A DNA stretch of 64,000 bases from CAWGLW01 sp963823525 (lineage in GTDB: Bacteria > Pseudomonadota > Gammaproteobacteria > Steroidobacterales > Steroidobacteraceae): assembly GCA_963823525.1 (NCBI GenBank), contig CAWGLW010000006.1, positions 1,364,001-1,428,000 on the forward strand. Reading direction: 5' to 3'. Each line of letters starts with the position of its first letter. The first letter of the stretch is position 1. A program made the position numbers and the translations under genes. The notes below the pieces were generated by a model. The model was not told where the DNA came from and ran no database searches. It saw nothing but the letters and a program-made list of their open reading frames with translations. Below are positions 17,233-25,391 of this stretch, piece after piece.

Positions 17233-19179
17233 TTATCGCGCAATGCTTTCCGGCCCATCGTCGATACCGACCCGATACATCCAGAGGGCCAGACCGCCCA
17301 CGACGAGCAATCCGAGCCACTCACCGAATTGCAGCCCGGCCGGCAGTGCCATCACGTCGGCTCGGCCCGACATTACGATCGGTACCGCGATCAGGATGCC
17401 CATCAGCGCTTCACCAGTGATCAGGCCTGCGGCGAATAGAACGCCATTGCGCTTTGCGCGCTCCGCATCCTCGGCATGCTTCGAGTTGGCGCCGAGCTTT
17501 CGTTCAACCAGGTGCGCGATCAGCCCGCCCAGAAAGATTGGCACGGCCAGTTCCAGCGGCAGGTAGATACCGACAGCGACAGCCAGAACCGGGGCGCGGA
17601 ACGTCGAGCCGCGTCGCTGAAGCCAAAGGTCCCACGCGATGACGGCGCTGCCGATCAACGCGCCGATTGCAATCATTCCCCAGGGCAGATGACCGCCAAA
17701 CATGCCCTTCGCCACCGAAGCCATCAGCGTCGCCTGCGGTGCGATCAGGGGGTCCGGGTGCTCCGCAGTCGGCACGCCGATACCGTACGCTTTGAGCAGG
17801 AGGTTCAGTACCGGCGCCATGACCAGGGCGCTCGAAGCCGCACCAATCGCCAGCATGACCTGCTGGCGCCAGGGCGTTGCGCCGACGATGTAGCCGCATT
17901 TGAGGTCCTGAAGGTTGTCACCACCGATACACGCCGCACAGCAGACGACGGCGCCGATCATGATCGCAGCGACGGGTCCAAGCGCGGCCGTCGGGCCCAT
18001 GAGCAACATCAGCATCAGTGAGGAAAACAGGATCGTCGCGATCGTGATGCCCGAGACCGGGTTGTTCGAGGATCCGACCAGGCCGGCCATGTAGGCGGAG
18101 ACCGAGGTGAAAAGGAAGCCTGCTACGACCATGATAATCGTCATGGGCATGCTCACGCCGAGGCTGCCAACGATATTCTGGTAGAGCAGGCCGAGCGGAA
18201 CCGTAAACAGGACCAGACCGGCCAGGATCCATTTCATTGGCAGGTCCTGCTCCGTGTGCGCCAGCGAGGCGCTCGCCCCGGCCCGTGCGGCTTCGAGGCC
18301 ACTGCGGATCCCTGAGACCAGTGAACTGCGTATCGAGATAAGCGCCCAGATACCTCCGACCAGCATCGCACCGACCCCGAGGTAACGAATCTGATCCGAC
18401 CAGATCGCCCCGGCGACGGTTTCAGCGTCGGCCCCTATGAGGCTTTGCGCCAGAACCGTATTGTGCTCGAGGAAGAACGTGCTGTAGATCGGGATCGCGA
18501 TGTTCCAGGAAATCATGCCGCCAATCAGTACCAGGATCCCGATATTGAGTCCGACGATATACCCGACGCCAAGCAGTGCCGGCGAAAGATTGGTGCCGAA
18601 ATAGGCGACCGCCTTTCCCCAGAAACCGGCGGCCGCTGCGGTGTCAGGTATCAGGCGCAGTCCACTGCCCGCGGCAATCTTTGCCAGCCCGCCGCCGAGG
18701 GCGGCGAAGCCGAGCAGTTTGACGCCCTCGGCCGGATTGTCGCCCGCCTTGAGGACCTCAGCGGCGGCCTTGCCCTCCGGGAACGCGAGGCCCTGCTCAA
18801 CGATCAGCGAACGGCGCAACGGTACGGAAAAGAATACGCCCAGGATGCCGCCGAGGCCCGCGATCGCGAGCACCCAGAGGTATTTGAAATCGACCCAGTG
18901 ACCAAGAATAACCAGAGCTGGAATCGTGAAGATCACGCCCGAAGCAATCGAGGAACCCGCCGAAGCACCTGTCTGCACAATGTTGTTTTCGAGGATCGTG
19001 CTGCCGCCGAGAAAACGCAGGACGGCCATCGAGACAACAGCCGCCGGAATGGCGGAGGCAATCGTCATTCCGGCAAACAGACCCAGATAGGTGTTCGCAG
19101 CGGCCAGCACCATCGCCAGCACGACCGCGAGTACCACCGCACGGAAGGTCATTTGCGGCGGAATGTGTGTCGGGTTCAT
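17233..19179 (-). CDS. OPT family oligopeptide transporter
   Basis: A 648-residue inner-membrane protein with about 14-16 hydrophobic helices, beginning TFRAVVLAVVLAMVLAAANTYLGLFAGMTIASAIPA, the pattern of bacterial OPT transporters (proton-coupled uptake of oligopeptides, or metal chelates in some relatives). Conserved pieces include GSSNNPVSGITIATI and a cysteine- and glycine-rich CCAACIGGDNLQDLKCGYIVG. Ribosome-binding site GGAG 9 bases upstream. It is the last of three peptide-related genes on this strand after an M2 peptidase and a POT transporter; the REP-like repeat lies just before it. Substrate unknown, but the context favours peptides. Confidence 0.9.
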   Translation of the reverse strand: MNPTHIPPQMTFRAVVLAVVLAMVLAAANTYLGLFAGMTIASAIPAAVVSMAVLRFLGGSTILENNIVQTGASAGSSIASGVIFTIPALVILGHWVDFKYLWVLAIAGLGGILGVFFSVPLRRSLIVEQGLAFPEGKAAAEVLKAGDNPAEGVKLLGFAALGGGLAKIAAGSGLRLIPDTAAAAGFWGKAVAYFGTNLSPALLGVGYIVGLNIGILVLIGGMISWNIAIPIYSTFFLEHNTVLAQSLIGADAETVAGAIWSDQIRYLGVGAMLVGGIWALISIRSSLVSGIRSGLEAARAGASASLAHTEQDLPMKWILAGLVLFTVPLGLLYQNIVGSLGVSMPMTIIMVVAGFLFTSVSAYMAGLVGSSNNPVSGITIATILFSSLMLMLLMGPTAALGPVAAIMIGAVVCCAACIGGDNLQDLKCGYIVGATPWRQQVMLAIGAASSALVMAPVLNLLLKAYGIGVPTAEHPDPLIAPQATLMASVAKGMFGGHLPWGMIAIGALIGSAVIAWDLWLQRRGSTFRAPVLAVAVGIYLPLELAVPIFLGGLIAHLVERKLGANSKHAEDAERAKRNGVLFAAGLITGEALMGILIAVPIVMSGRADVMALPAGLQFGEWLGLLVVGGLALWMYRVGIDDGPESIAR

Positions 19180-19211
19180 GTGTATCGGCTCCGGGGCTGC
19201 TGGATCTCGAC

Positions 19212-19288
19212 GGGGACAGTTTACTTATCTCGGTAGCACCGTCCCCGCACCGACGCCAAGCCCTTCTGGAGATAAGTAAACTGTCCCC
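19212..19288. repeat. REP-like palindromic element
   Basis: Two perfect 19-bp inverted arms (19212-19230, GGGGACAGTTTACTTATCT, and its complement at 19270-19288) enclose 39 bases that contain a further GTCCCC box (19241-19246). This arrangement is like dispersed REP elements mobilised by RAYT (TnpA_REP) transposases. It fills the gap between the OPT and M2 genes, 9 bases after the M2 stop, and might also act as a transcription stop or mRNA 3' stabiliser. No transposase lies in the window. Confidence 0.75.
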
Positions 19289-19297
19289 AATCGAAAG

Positions 19298-21109
19298 TCA
19301 CCAGCCGCACTGCTGGCCCTTGTTCTGCTCTTCAAGCCAGGCCATCAGGGGTTCGAAATAATCGATGATTGCCGAAGCGTCCATCTCGCGAGTACCAGTC
19401 AGTTCAAACAAGGTGTCCTGCCAGGGCTGGCTCGATCCCTTGGCAAGCATCGCGCCGAATTTCCGGCCAGCGACCTCGTTGCCGTAAATCGAGCACTCGT
19501 GCAGGGGCCCGTCGAAACCGGCCGCCGCGCACAGTGCGCGATGGAACTGGAACTGAATGATGAACGACAGAAAGTATCGGGTGTAGGGCGTATTACCGGG
19601 GATGTGGTACTTGGCGCCCGGGTCGAAATCCTCCTCGCTGCGCGGTACCGGGGCGGAAATGCCTTGATACTTCTCACGCAATTCCCACCAGGCGGCATTG
19701 TAGTTTGCTGGTTTCACCTCGCCCGAGAAGACTTTCCAGCGCCATTCATCGATCAGCTTGCCGAACGGCAGGAAGGCGATCTTCTCCAGGGCCATCTTCA
19801 TCTGCTGGTTGATCAGCGCTTCCGGCCCGGGCTTTGCCGGCGGCACCAGGCCGATCGTTGCCAGGTACGCGGGCGTCATCGAAAGATTCACTGTGTCACC
19901 GACGGCTTCGTGGAAACCGTCGTGGGCGCCACCCTGAAACAGATAGGGCTGATCCTTGTACCAGAGGTAGTAATAGATGTGCCCGAGCTCATGATAAATA
20001 GTGCGCAATTCTTCGAAGGTTGGCCGGATGCATTGCTTGATCCTCACATCCTCGTAACCATCCATGTGCCATGCGCTGGCATGACATTGAACGTCGCGGT
20101 CGCGCGGCTTGGTCAGCATCGATCGCTCCCAGAAAGTCTCGGGAAGCGCCGGGAACGCGATGGACTTGTAGAATGACTCCGCGGATTTCGTCATCCGTAC
20201 GGAATCGTATTGCTGCTGTACCAGGGCGCCGTCGACGTCGAGGTTGCTGATACCCGGGTACGGCTCAAGCAGTTCGTAGATCGCATCCCACTGCTGTCCC
20301 CACATGTTGCCCAGCAGGTGGGCCGGGATTGGCTGGCCCGCCGGCACGCGGTCGCTGCCATATTTTTCCGCCAGGCGATTGCGTGTGTAGCAGTGCAGTT
20401 GTTTATAGAGCGGTTTGACCTGGCCCCAGAGGCGCGCAGCTTCTCTTGAGAAATCGTCGGCCGGCATGTCATAGCCCGCGCGCCACATGGCGCCCAGATC
20501 CGCGTAGCCCAGTTCCCTGGCTCCCTCGTTGGCCAGCTCGACGAATCGCACATAGTCGGGGCGGATACGCCGCGCCGTGGAGTGCCAGCCGGTCCAGGCC
20601 TCAAGCAGTTCATCGTAGTTGCGACTGCGCTCGAGAACCTGCTTGAGCGCGGTTTCGTCGATGCACGACTCCGGGCCGTCGGGACAATACTTGCCGGACC
20701 CGTACTGCGCCTCCATGCTGGCCAGCAGTGCGGCCAGTTCGGCACGCTTCTCCGGGTCCGCGGGAGCTGGCGCCGAGACGCCAAGCTTGAGCAGCTCGAT
20801 GGCGCGCTTCGATTGCGCGCTCATCGGCTTGCCCTCGAACTGTCTGGCCTGCTCAACTGTCTTGCCGAAATATTCCAGGTACCGCTCGTAGGCTTTGGCG
20901 GCCAGAAACTGCGTGTCCTGGTTGATATAGGTGGCCTGTGTCCAGCCGGCGGCGTTGACTTCTGAGCCAAGGGCGGCGAACTCTTTATTGATACGGGCGA
21001 CAAACTCGTCCGCGGTTTCTTCGGCTGTTGCGGGCAGCACGAACGCGGAACAGGCGAGCGTTCCGAGCACGGCTGCGGCCAGGGTCTTCCGGATCAGGCT
21101 GCAGGACAT
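19298..21109 (-). CDS. M2 family peptidyl-dipeptidase (angiotensin-converting-enzyme type)
   Basis: Zinc dipeptidyl-carboxypeptidase of family M2, which removes dipeptides from peptide C-termini. The start at 21109 has AAGGAGG 8 bases upstream and gives a clear signal peptide (about 1-29, ending ATAEE), so the enzyme is periplasmic or secreted. The zinc motif is HELGH at 373-377 with the third ligand Glu401 in GFHEAVGD. Length 603 residues, one catalytic domain, as in known bacterial ACE homologues. It lies between a POT and an OPT transporter on the same strand, consistent with degrading peptides outside the inner membrane and importing the products. Confidence 0.94.
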   Translation of the reverse strand: MSCSLIRKTLAAAVLGTLACSAFVLPATAEETADEFVARINKEFAALGSEVNAAGWTQATYINQDTQFLAAKAYERYLEYFGKTVEQARQFEGKPMSAQSKRAIELLKLGVSAPAPADPEKRAELAALLASMEAQYGSGKYCPDGPESCIDETALKQVLERSRNYDELLEAWTGWHSTARRIRPDYVRFVELANEGARELGYADLGAMWRAGYDMPADDFSREAARLWGQVKPLYKQLHCYTRNRLAEKYGSDRVPAGQPIPAHLLGNMWGQQWDAIYELLEPYPGISNLDVDGALVQQQYDSVRMTKSAESFYKSIAFPALPETFWERSMLTKPRDRDVQCHASAWHMDGYEDVRIKQCIRPTFEELRTIYHELGHIYYYLWYKDQPYLFQGGAHDGFHEAVGDTVNLSMTPAYLATIGLVPPAKPGPEALINQQMKMALEKIAFLPFGKLIDEWRWKVFSGEVKPANYNAAWWELREKYQGISAPVPRSEEDFDPGAKYHIPGNTPYTRYFLSFIIQFQFHRALCAAAGFDGPLHECSIYGNEVAGRKFGAMLAKGSSQPWQDTLFELTGTREMDASAIIDYFEPLMAWLEEQNKGQQCGW

Positions 21110-21173
21110 GGCGGCATCCTCCTTTTCGGGCGCTGTCGGCAGAGGCGCGGGAACACGCATGCCGCTGCAATGG

Positions 21174-22544
21174 TCAGGCTGTCTTGATGTCTTCAGCGCC
21201 GTGCATCCAGCGCACCAGCGTTCCCGAGAGCATCCAGAGAATCGCCGCGAACACAAACAGGGTGATCGCAAGGCCGGCGAAAATTGACAGTTCACCGAGG
21301 CTTTCCGCGTACGAGCCGATGATGCCGGCCAGCCAGTTTGCCACGAAGTTGATCAGGAACCAGACGCCCATCATCAGCGACGCGAGCCGCAGGGGCGCCA
21401 GCTTCGTGACCATCGACAGACCCACGGGCGAGATGCAGAGCTCACCGGTGGTGTGGAAGAAATACGCCAGGACCAGCCACCACATGCTGGCTTTGCCGCT
21501 CGCCGCCTGGTCGTAAACGGCGCCGACCATGGCGAGAAAGCCAATGCCGGTCAGCACCAGACCGAGCACCATCTTGCGCGGAGTCGAAGGACTCTTCCCA
21601 ACATCCCCGAGCCGGCCCCAGGCGAGCGAGAACAGCGGCGCGAGCAGGACGATGAACAAGGGGTTCAACGACTGAAACCAGCCCGCCGGCACCTCGAAGC
21701 CGCCAACAAAGCGATCGGTTTTCTCGTTCGCGTAGATGTTCATGAGCCCGCCGGCCTGCTCGAAGGCGGCCCAGAACAGGACCACAAAAACAAACAGCAT
21801 GAAGATAACGCGCAGGCGATCCGTCTCCTCCGGGGTCAGTGGCTCTTTCTTGCCGCCGCTGTTAGCCAGCGCGCGGGCCGCCGCCGGCTTCACCCCCACA
21901 TCACCGAGGTATCGATTGGCCAGCGCCAGCTGGATGATCACCGAGAGCACCATGCCCACGCCTGCGGCAAAGTACCCTGCACGCCAGCCGTAGGTCGGGT
22001 CCTCGCCCAGCGTGGAGCATATGAGCGGCGCCAGAAACGCGCCCGCATTTATGCCCATGTAGAAGATCGTAAAAGCGCCGTCGCGTCGCGCGTCGCCTTC
22101 CGGGTACAGGTCGCCGACCATCGTGGAGATGTTGGGTTTGAAGAAACCGTTGCCGATGACCAGGATGACGAGGCCGACATAAAACAGGCTCAGATTTCCG
22201 GGAATCGCTGCGGAGAGCGTGAACTGGCCCGCGGCCATCACCAGTCCGCCGATGATCACGGATTTGCGCTGGCCAAGGTAGTTATCAGCGAGCCAGCCAC
22301 CGATCAGCGGGGTGAAATAGACGAAGCCCGTGAACAAGCCGTACAGGCGCAGTGCCTCGGCCTGCGACCATCCGAATCCGGGGTTAGCCGTCTCAACACC
22401 AGCCACCAGTGACAGCACCAACAGGGCGCGCATGCCGTAGTAACTGAAGCGTTCCCACATCTCGGTCGCGAAAAGCAGGAACAGGCCTTTCGGATGGCCC
22501 ATGAACTGGTCGCTTGTCGCGGTGGGCGGTCGGGTACTGCTCAT
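21174..22544 (-). CDS. POT/PTR2 family proton-dependent di- and tripeptide transporter
   Basis: Major-facilitator peptide importer, about 456 residues with 12-14 helices. The proton-coupling signature ExxERF appears as EMWERFSYYGMRALL near residue 30, and the family signatures GNGFFKPNIS and FTIFYMGINAGAF are present. Start at 22544 (MSSTRPPTATSDQF) is chosen because the helices begin soon after; the ribosome-binding site is weak and upstream in-frame codons exist. It precedes the M2 peptidase, so the products of that enzyme are likely substrates. Confidence 0.93.
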   Translation of the reverse strand: MSSTRPPTATSDQFMGHPKGLFLLFATEMWERFSYYGMRALLVLSLVAGVETANPGFGWSQAEALRLYGLFTGFVYFTPLIGGWLADNYLGQRKSVIIGGLVMAAGQFTLSAAIPGNLSLFYVGLVILVIGNGFFKPNISTMVGDLYPEGDARRDGAFTIFYMGINAGAFLAPLICSTLGEDPTYGWRAGYFAAGVGMVLSVIIQLALANRYLGDVGVKPAAARALANSGGKKEPLTPEETDRLRVIFMLFVFVVLFWAAFEQAGGLMNIYANEKTDRFVGGFEVPAGWFQSLNPLFIVLLAPLFSLAWGRLGDVGKSPSTPRKMVLGLVLTGIGFLAMVGAVYDQAASGKASMWWLVLAYFFHTTGELCISPVGLSMVTKLAPLRLASLMMGVWFLINFVANWLAGIIGSYAESLGELSIFAGLAITLFVFAAILWMLSGTLVRWMHGAEDIKTA

Positions 22545-22688
22545 TTTGGTTCTTGATCCGATGGCTTGCGCAGACGGGCGCGCGAAGGCCGAGAGTCTCC
22601 GCGATTTTGCGGTGCAAGAGCAAGTTCCACTGGCCAGAGAGCCCTGATCGGGCACGGCCTCAGGCGCAGATCGCGATGACGTGGAGCG

Positions 22689-23465
22689 TCAGTCGGCCGC
22701 CTCTTCGCTGCCCGTCGCCACCGGCCGGTTGCGGGACATGACTTGCGAAAGGACGATGCCGACCTCGTAAAGCAGGTACATCGGCGCCGCCATGAAGGCC
22801 TGGGATATCGCATCGGGCGGCGTCAGGAAGGCGGCCACGAGCGTGATGCCGAGCAGTACATAGCCACGGTTTTTCTTCAGCGATTCGATCTTTACGAGCC
22901 CGGTCGCCACCAGCAGCACCGTTGCAACCGGCACCTCGAATGCGAGGCCAAAAGCAAAGAACAACAGCAGCGTGAAGTCGAGGTAACTCGACATGTCGGT
23001 CATCATCTTCACGCTGTCCGGCGCGGTGCTGGTCAGGAACGCAAACATCAGTGGAAATACGATGAAGTAGGCGAATGCGACGCCGACGTAGAACAGCACG
23101 ACGCTCGACACGAACAACGGAATGGCAAACCGTTTCTCGCGACGATACAGGCCGGGCGCCACGAACGCCCAGGCCTGGTAGAGAACATAGGGCATCGCCA
23201 CAAACAGCGCCATCACGAGTGCAAGTTTCAGTGGCGTCATGAACGGCGCGACGACGCTGGTCGCGATGATGGAGGTGCCCTCGGGCAGTTTCTCCAGCAG
23301 CGGCATGGCGACCAGCGTGAAAAGTTCGTTCGCGAAGAAAGCCAGTGGCACGAATACGATCAGCACCACCACCACGGCGCGGAGCAGTCGCTGGCGAAGC
23401 TCCAGCAAATGCGAAATCAGCGTGCCTTCGGCAAGCGTCTCCGAATCAGCTGGGCTTTCGCTCAT
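22689..23465 (-). CDS. tatC: Sec-independent protein translocase TatC
   Basis: Six-helix inner-membrane receptor for twin-arginine signal peptides. The N-terminal LISHLLELRQRLLRAVVVV is the signal-peptide contact region, and PFMTPLKLALVMALFVAMPYVLYQAWAFVAPGLYRREKRF is the family signature. 258 residues. Its start overlaps the end of tatB by 20 bp, implying coupled translation. Confidence 0.97.
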   Translation of the reverse strand: MSESPADSETLAEGTLISHLLELRQRLLRAVVVVLIVFVPLAFFANELFTLVAMPLLEKLPEGTSIIATSVVAPFMTPLKLALVMALFVAMPYVLYQAWAFVAPGLYRREKRFAIPLFVSSVVLFYVGVAFAYFIVFPLMFAFLTSTAPDSVKMMTDMSSYLDFTLLLFFAFGLAFEVPVATVLLVATGLVKIESLKKNRGYVLLGITLVAAFLTPPDAISQAFMAAPMYLLYEVGIVLSQVMSRNRPVATGSEEAAD

Positions 23466-23736
23466 CGGGCTTGTCCGCGGGCTGCGAGGGTTCGGGTGTT
23501 GCGGCGGCAGCCGGTGAAGCCGGTGTGTGGATAGTTTTTGCGGGCCCGGGTTCGTCTTTCAGCGGATCGTATTGAATTTCCTGTTCGAGTTGTGTGCGCA
23601 GCTGTCGTGCCAGCGCTCGAGCCCGCCCGGCCCAGCGACCAAGGTCGGCCGCGAGTTTCGGCAATCGGGTCGGGCCCAAAACCAGCAGAGCAATCCCGAA
23701 CACCAGCACTATTTCGGCGAAGCCGACGTCGAACAT
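23446..23736 (-). CDS. tatB: Twin-arginine translocase subunit TatB
   Basis: Works with TatC as the Tat receptor. One N-terminal membrane helix (MFDVGFAEIVLVFGIALLVLGPTRLP) with the conserved Glu8 and the Gly-Pro hinge, then an amphipathic helix and a Pro/Ala-rich tail. The 96-residue length is short compared with the E. coli protein (171). Seven bases after tatA. Confidence 0.95.
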   Translation of the reverse strand: MFDVGFAEIVLVFGIALLVLGPTRLPKLAADLGRWAGRARALARQLRTQLEQEIQYDPLKDEPGPAKTIHTPASPAAAATPEPSQPADKPDERKPS

Positions 23737-23743
23737 GGTTCGC

Positions 23744-23977
23744 TCAGGCGCTCTTGCTGTTTTCTTTGGTCGTTTGCGCGCTATCCTTGAAGTCCGCGTC
23801 CTTACCCGTGAATTCGTCGATCTGCCGGGTCTGCTCGTCGTCGCCTTCGTTGACAGCTTTCTTGAAGCCCTTCACCGCGGCGCCGAGGTCCGCGCCCACG
23901 TGGCGAAGTTTCTTGGCGCCAAAGAGCACGAGCGCAATAACCAGAATAATCAGAAGTTCTCGAAAGCCGATACCCAT
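23744..23977 (-). CDS. tatA: Twin-arginine translocase subunit TatA
   Basis: Forms the Tat protein-conducting assembly. Single N-terminal helix (MGIGFRELLIILVIALVLFGAKKLRHVG) with the Phe-Gly hinge, then an amphipathic helix (DLGAAVKGFKKAVNEG) and an acidic tail. 77 residues. Follows dtd and precedes tatB. Confidence 0.96.
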   Translation of the reverse strand: MGIGFRELLIILVIALVLFGAKKLRHVGADLGAAVKGFKKAVNEGDDEQTRQIDEFTGKDADFKDSAQTTKENSKSA

Positions 23978-24031
23978 TAAAGGTCTCCGGTGCCGGAAAT
24001 GGCGGATAACAATAATACGCGAATCGTGCGA

Positions 24032-24493
24032 CTACGCATTACGGTTCATGGGGGATACCTGCAACCAGAATGTGACGGGTCCGTCGTTCGTGAGGCTGAC
24101 TTTCATGTTGGCACCAAACTGCCCCGTGGCGACGGGGCCCGGGCAACCGGCCCGCGCCTTCGCAACGGCGTACTCAAAGAGGTCCTTGCCCGGACCTGGC
24201 TCCGCCGCGGCGGAGAAGCCTGGCCTCATTCCCTTGCGGGTATCGGCTGCGAGCGTGAACTGTGGCACCAGCAGCAGTCCGCCGCGGGTGTCACGGAGGC
24301 TGAGATTCATTCGGCCGTGTGCGTCCGGAAATACCCGGTAACCCAGCAGTCGATCTATCAGGCGATCGGCCTGCGTCGTTGAATCGCGCGATTCAACGGC
24401 GAGCAGCACCATCAGGCCGGCACCGATTTCGCCAACATTGCGGTTGTCGACGACGACTCGCGCCTCGGTGACCCGCTGCAGCAATCCGATCAT
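24032..24493 (-). CDS. dtd: D-aminoacyl-tRNA deacylase
   Basis: Hydrolyses D-aminoacyl-tRNAs (and glycyl-tRNA(Ala)), acting as a chiral proofreader. N-terminal MIGLLQRVTEARVVV and the cross-subunit NDGPVTFWLQ are as in the family. The catalytic SQFTL motif reads PQFTL, keeping the Thr but with Pro in place of Ser. 153 residues. It heads the dtd-tatA-tatB-tatC group on this strand and follows an AT-rich gap that probably holds its promoter. Confidence 0.95.
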   Translation of the reverse strand: MIGLLQRVTEARVVVDNRNVGEIGAGLMVLLAVESRDSTTQADRLIDRLLGYRVFPDAHGRMNLSLRDTRGGLLLVPQFTLAADTRKGMRPGFSAAAEPGPGKDLFEYAVAKARAGCPGPVATGQFGANMKVSLTNDGPVTFWLQVSPMNRNA

Positions 24494-24705
24494 TAAATCC
24501 CACTATGAACTGAAAATATCCGCATTAAAAAAATTATATTTTATAAAATAAGGCAAAAGATACATTTATCCCACTGAATTAAATACTCTGATAATTATGA
24601 CAAATCCGTAGGTTAATACAGAGAGATGTAGATAAAGTGGAGCAAGAATCACTTTTTTTGCCAAAATAATGCTCTATGTGGAGCATCGATTCATTTTTCG
24701 TCGCT
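24494..24705 (-). promoter_or_regulatory. AT-rich intergenic region upstream of dtd-tat
   Basis: About 200 bases of very AT-rich DNA in a GC-rich genome, including a perfect 14-bp palindrome TATTTTATAAAATA at 24537-24550 and several A/T runs. It follows the TPR lipoprotein gene and precedes dtd on the minus strand, so it likely contains the dtd-tat promoter; no single -35/-10 pair stands out. Confidence 0.5.
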
Positions 24706-25287
24706 CTATTTGGGCTCCAGTGCCTTCGCCATCTCTCTGGACTGCTTCGCCTGGGTGTTACGCCCGCGCGCCTGCTGCGAGTCGGCGATCAGGTTCCAGG
24801 CAGCGGATTGCGTCGAATCATCGCCGATCGCCATCGCCAGCGCTTTGCGCCCCATGCCCTCGGCCTGCTCCGGATTACCCTGGTCCATCCGCAGGCGCCC
24901 CATCTCGATCCAGAGCAGCGGATTGTTCGGTTCGATACGCAGCGCACGCTCCAGCGAAGTGGCCGCTCCTGGCAGGTCCCCTCTCTGACGCTGAGCTTTT
25001 GCCTGATTGACCAATGACTGGCTTGCCGAGCCAAGCGTGGCCGGCGCGACGCTCGCTCTCCTCTCTGGCAGCCCCAGCGGTGCCGGGGCATCGACGCCCG
25101 GCGGCAATTCGCCGGTTCCGGCTCCGGGGATCGAACTCAAAGCCGGGGCTTCGCCGGCTACGCGCTGCGCGCTGCTCGATTGCGCCGGGGGCGCGGTGGC
25201 CGCGTCTTGCCCGGGCTTGAACGGTTGCACTGCGCAGCCCGAGAGGGCGAGGAACAGGAGCAGGCCCGGGGACTGCAATGGTCGCAT
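24706..25287 (-). CDS. TPR-repeat lipoprotein, candidate PBP1b activator (LpoP-like)
   Basis: A 193-residue predicted outer-membrane lipoprotein. The lipobox LALSGC gives Cys18 as the lipidated residue; Ala at +2 fits outer-membrane sorting. A Pro/Ala-rich linker (about 20-85) leads to tetratricopeptide-type helices (about 88-190; ATSLERALRIEPNNPLLWIEMGRLRMDQGNPEQAEGMGRKAL). It is 104 bases downstream of mrcB on the same strand. Established knowledge: Pseudomonas LpoP is a TPR lipoprotein that activates PBP1b and is encoded next to it. The equivalence here is inferred from architecture and position. Ribosome-binding site TGGAGA. Confidence 0.75.
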   Translation of the reverse strand: MRPLQSPGLLLFLALSGCAVQPFKPGQDAATAPPAQSSSAQRVAGEAPALSSIPGAGTGELPPGVDAPAPLGLPERRASVAPATLGSASQSLVNQAKAQRQRGDLPGAATSLERALRIEPNNPLLWIEMGRLRMDQGNPEQAEGMGRKALAMAIGDDSTQSAAWNLIADSQQARGRNTQAKQSREMAKALEPK

Positions 25288-25391
25288 TCAGATATCTCCA
25301 GAAGCGCAGCCACGAGCGCACCGGCGTCTGTGCCAGGGCTTCGCGGGCCGAAACCGAAGGCTGTGATTCTCCGGCCCGGACCGCTCTCAGA

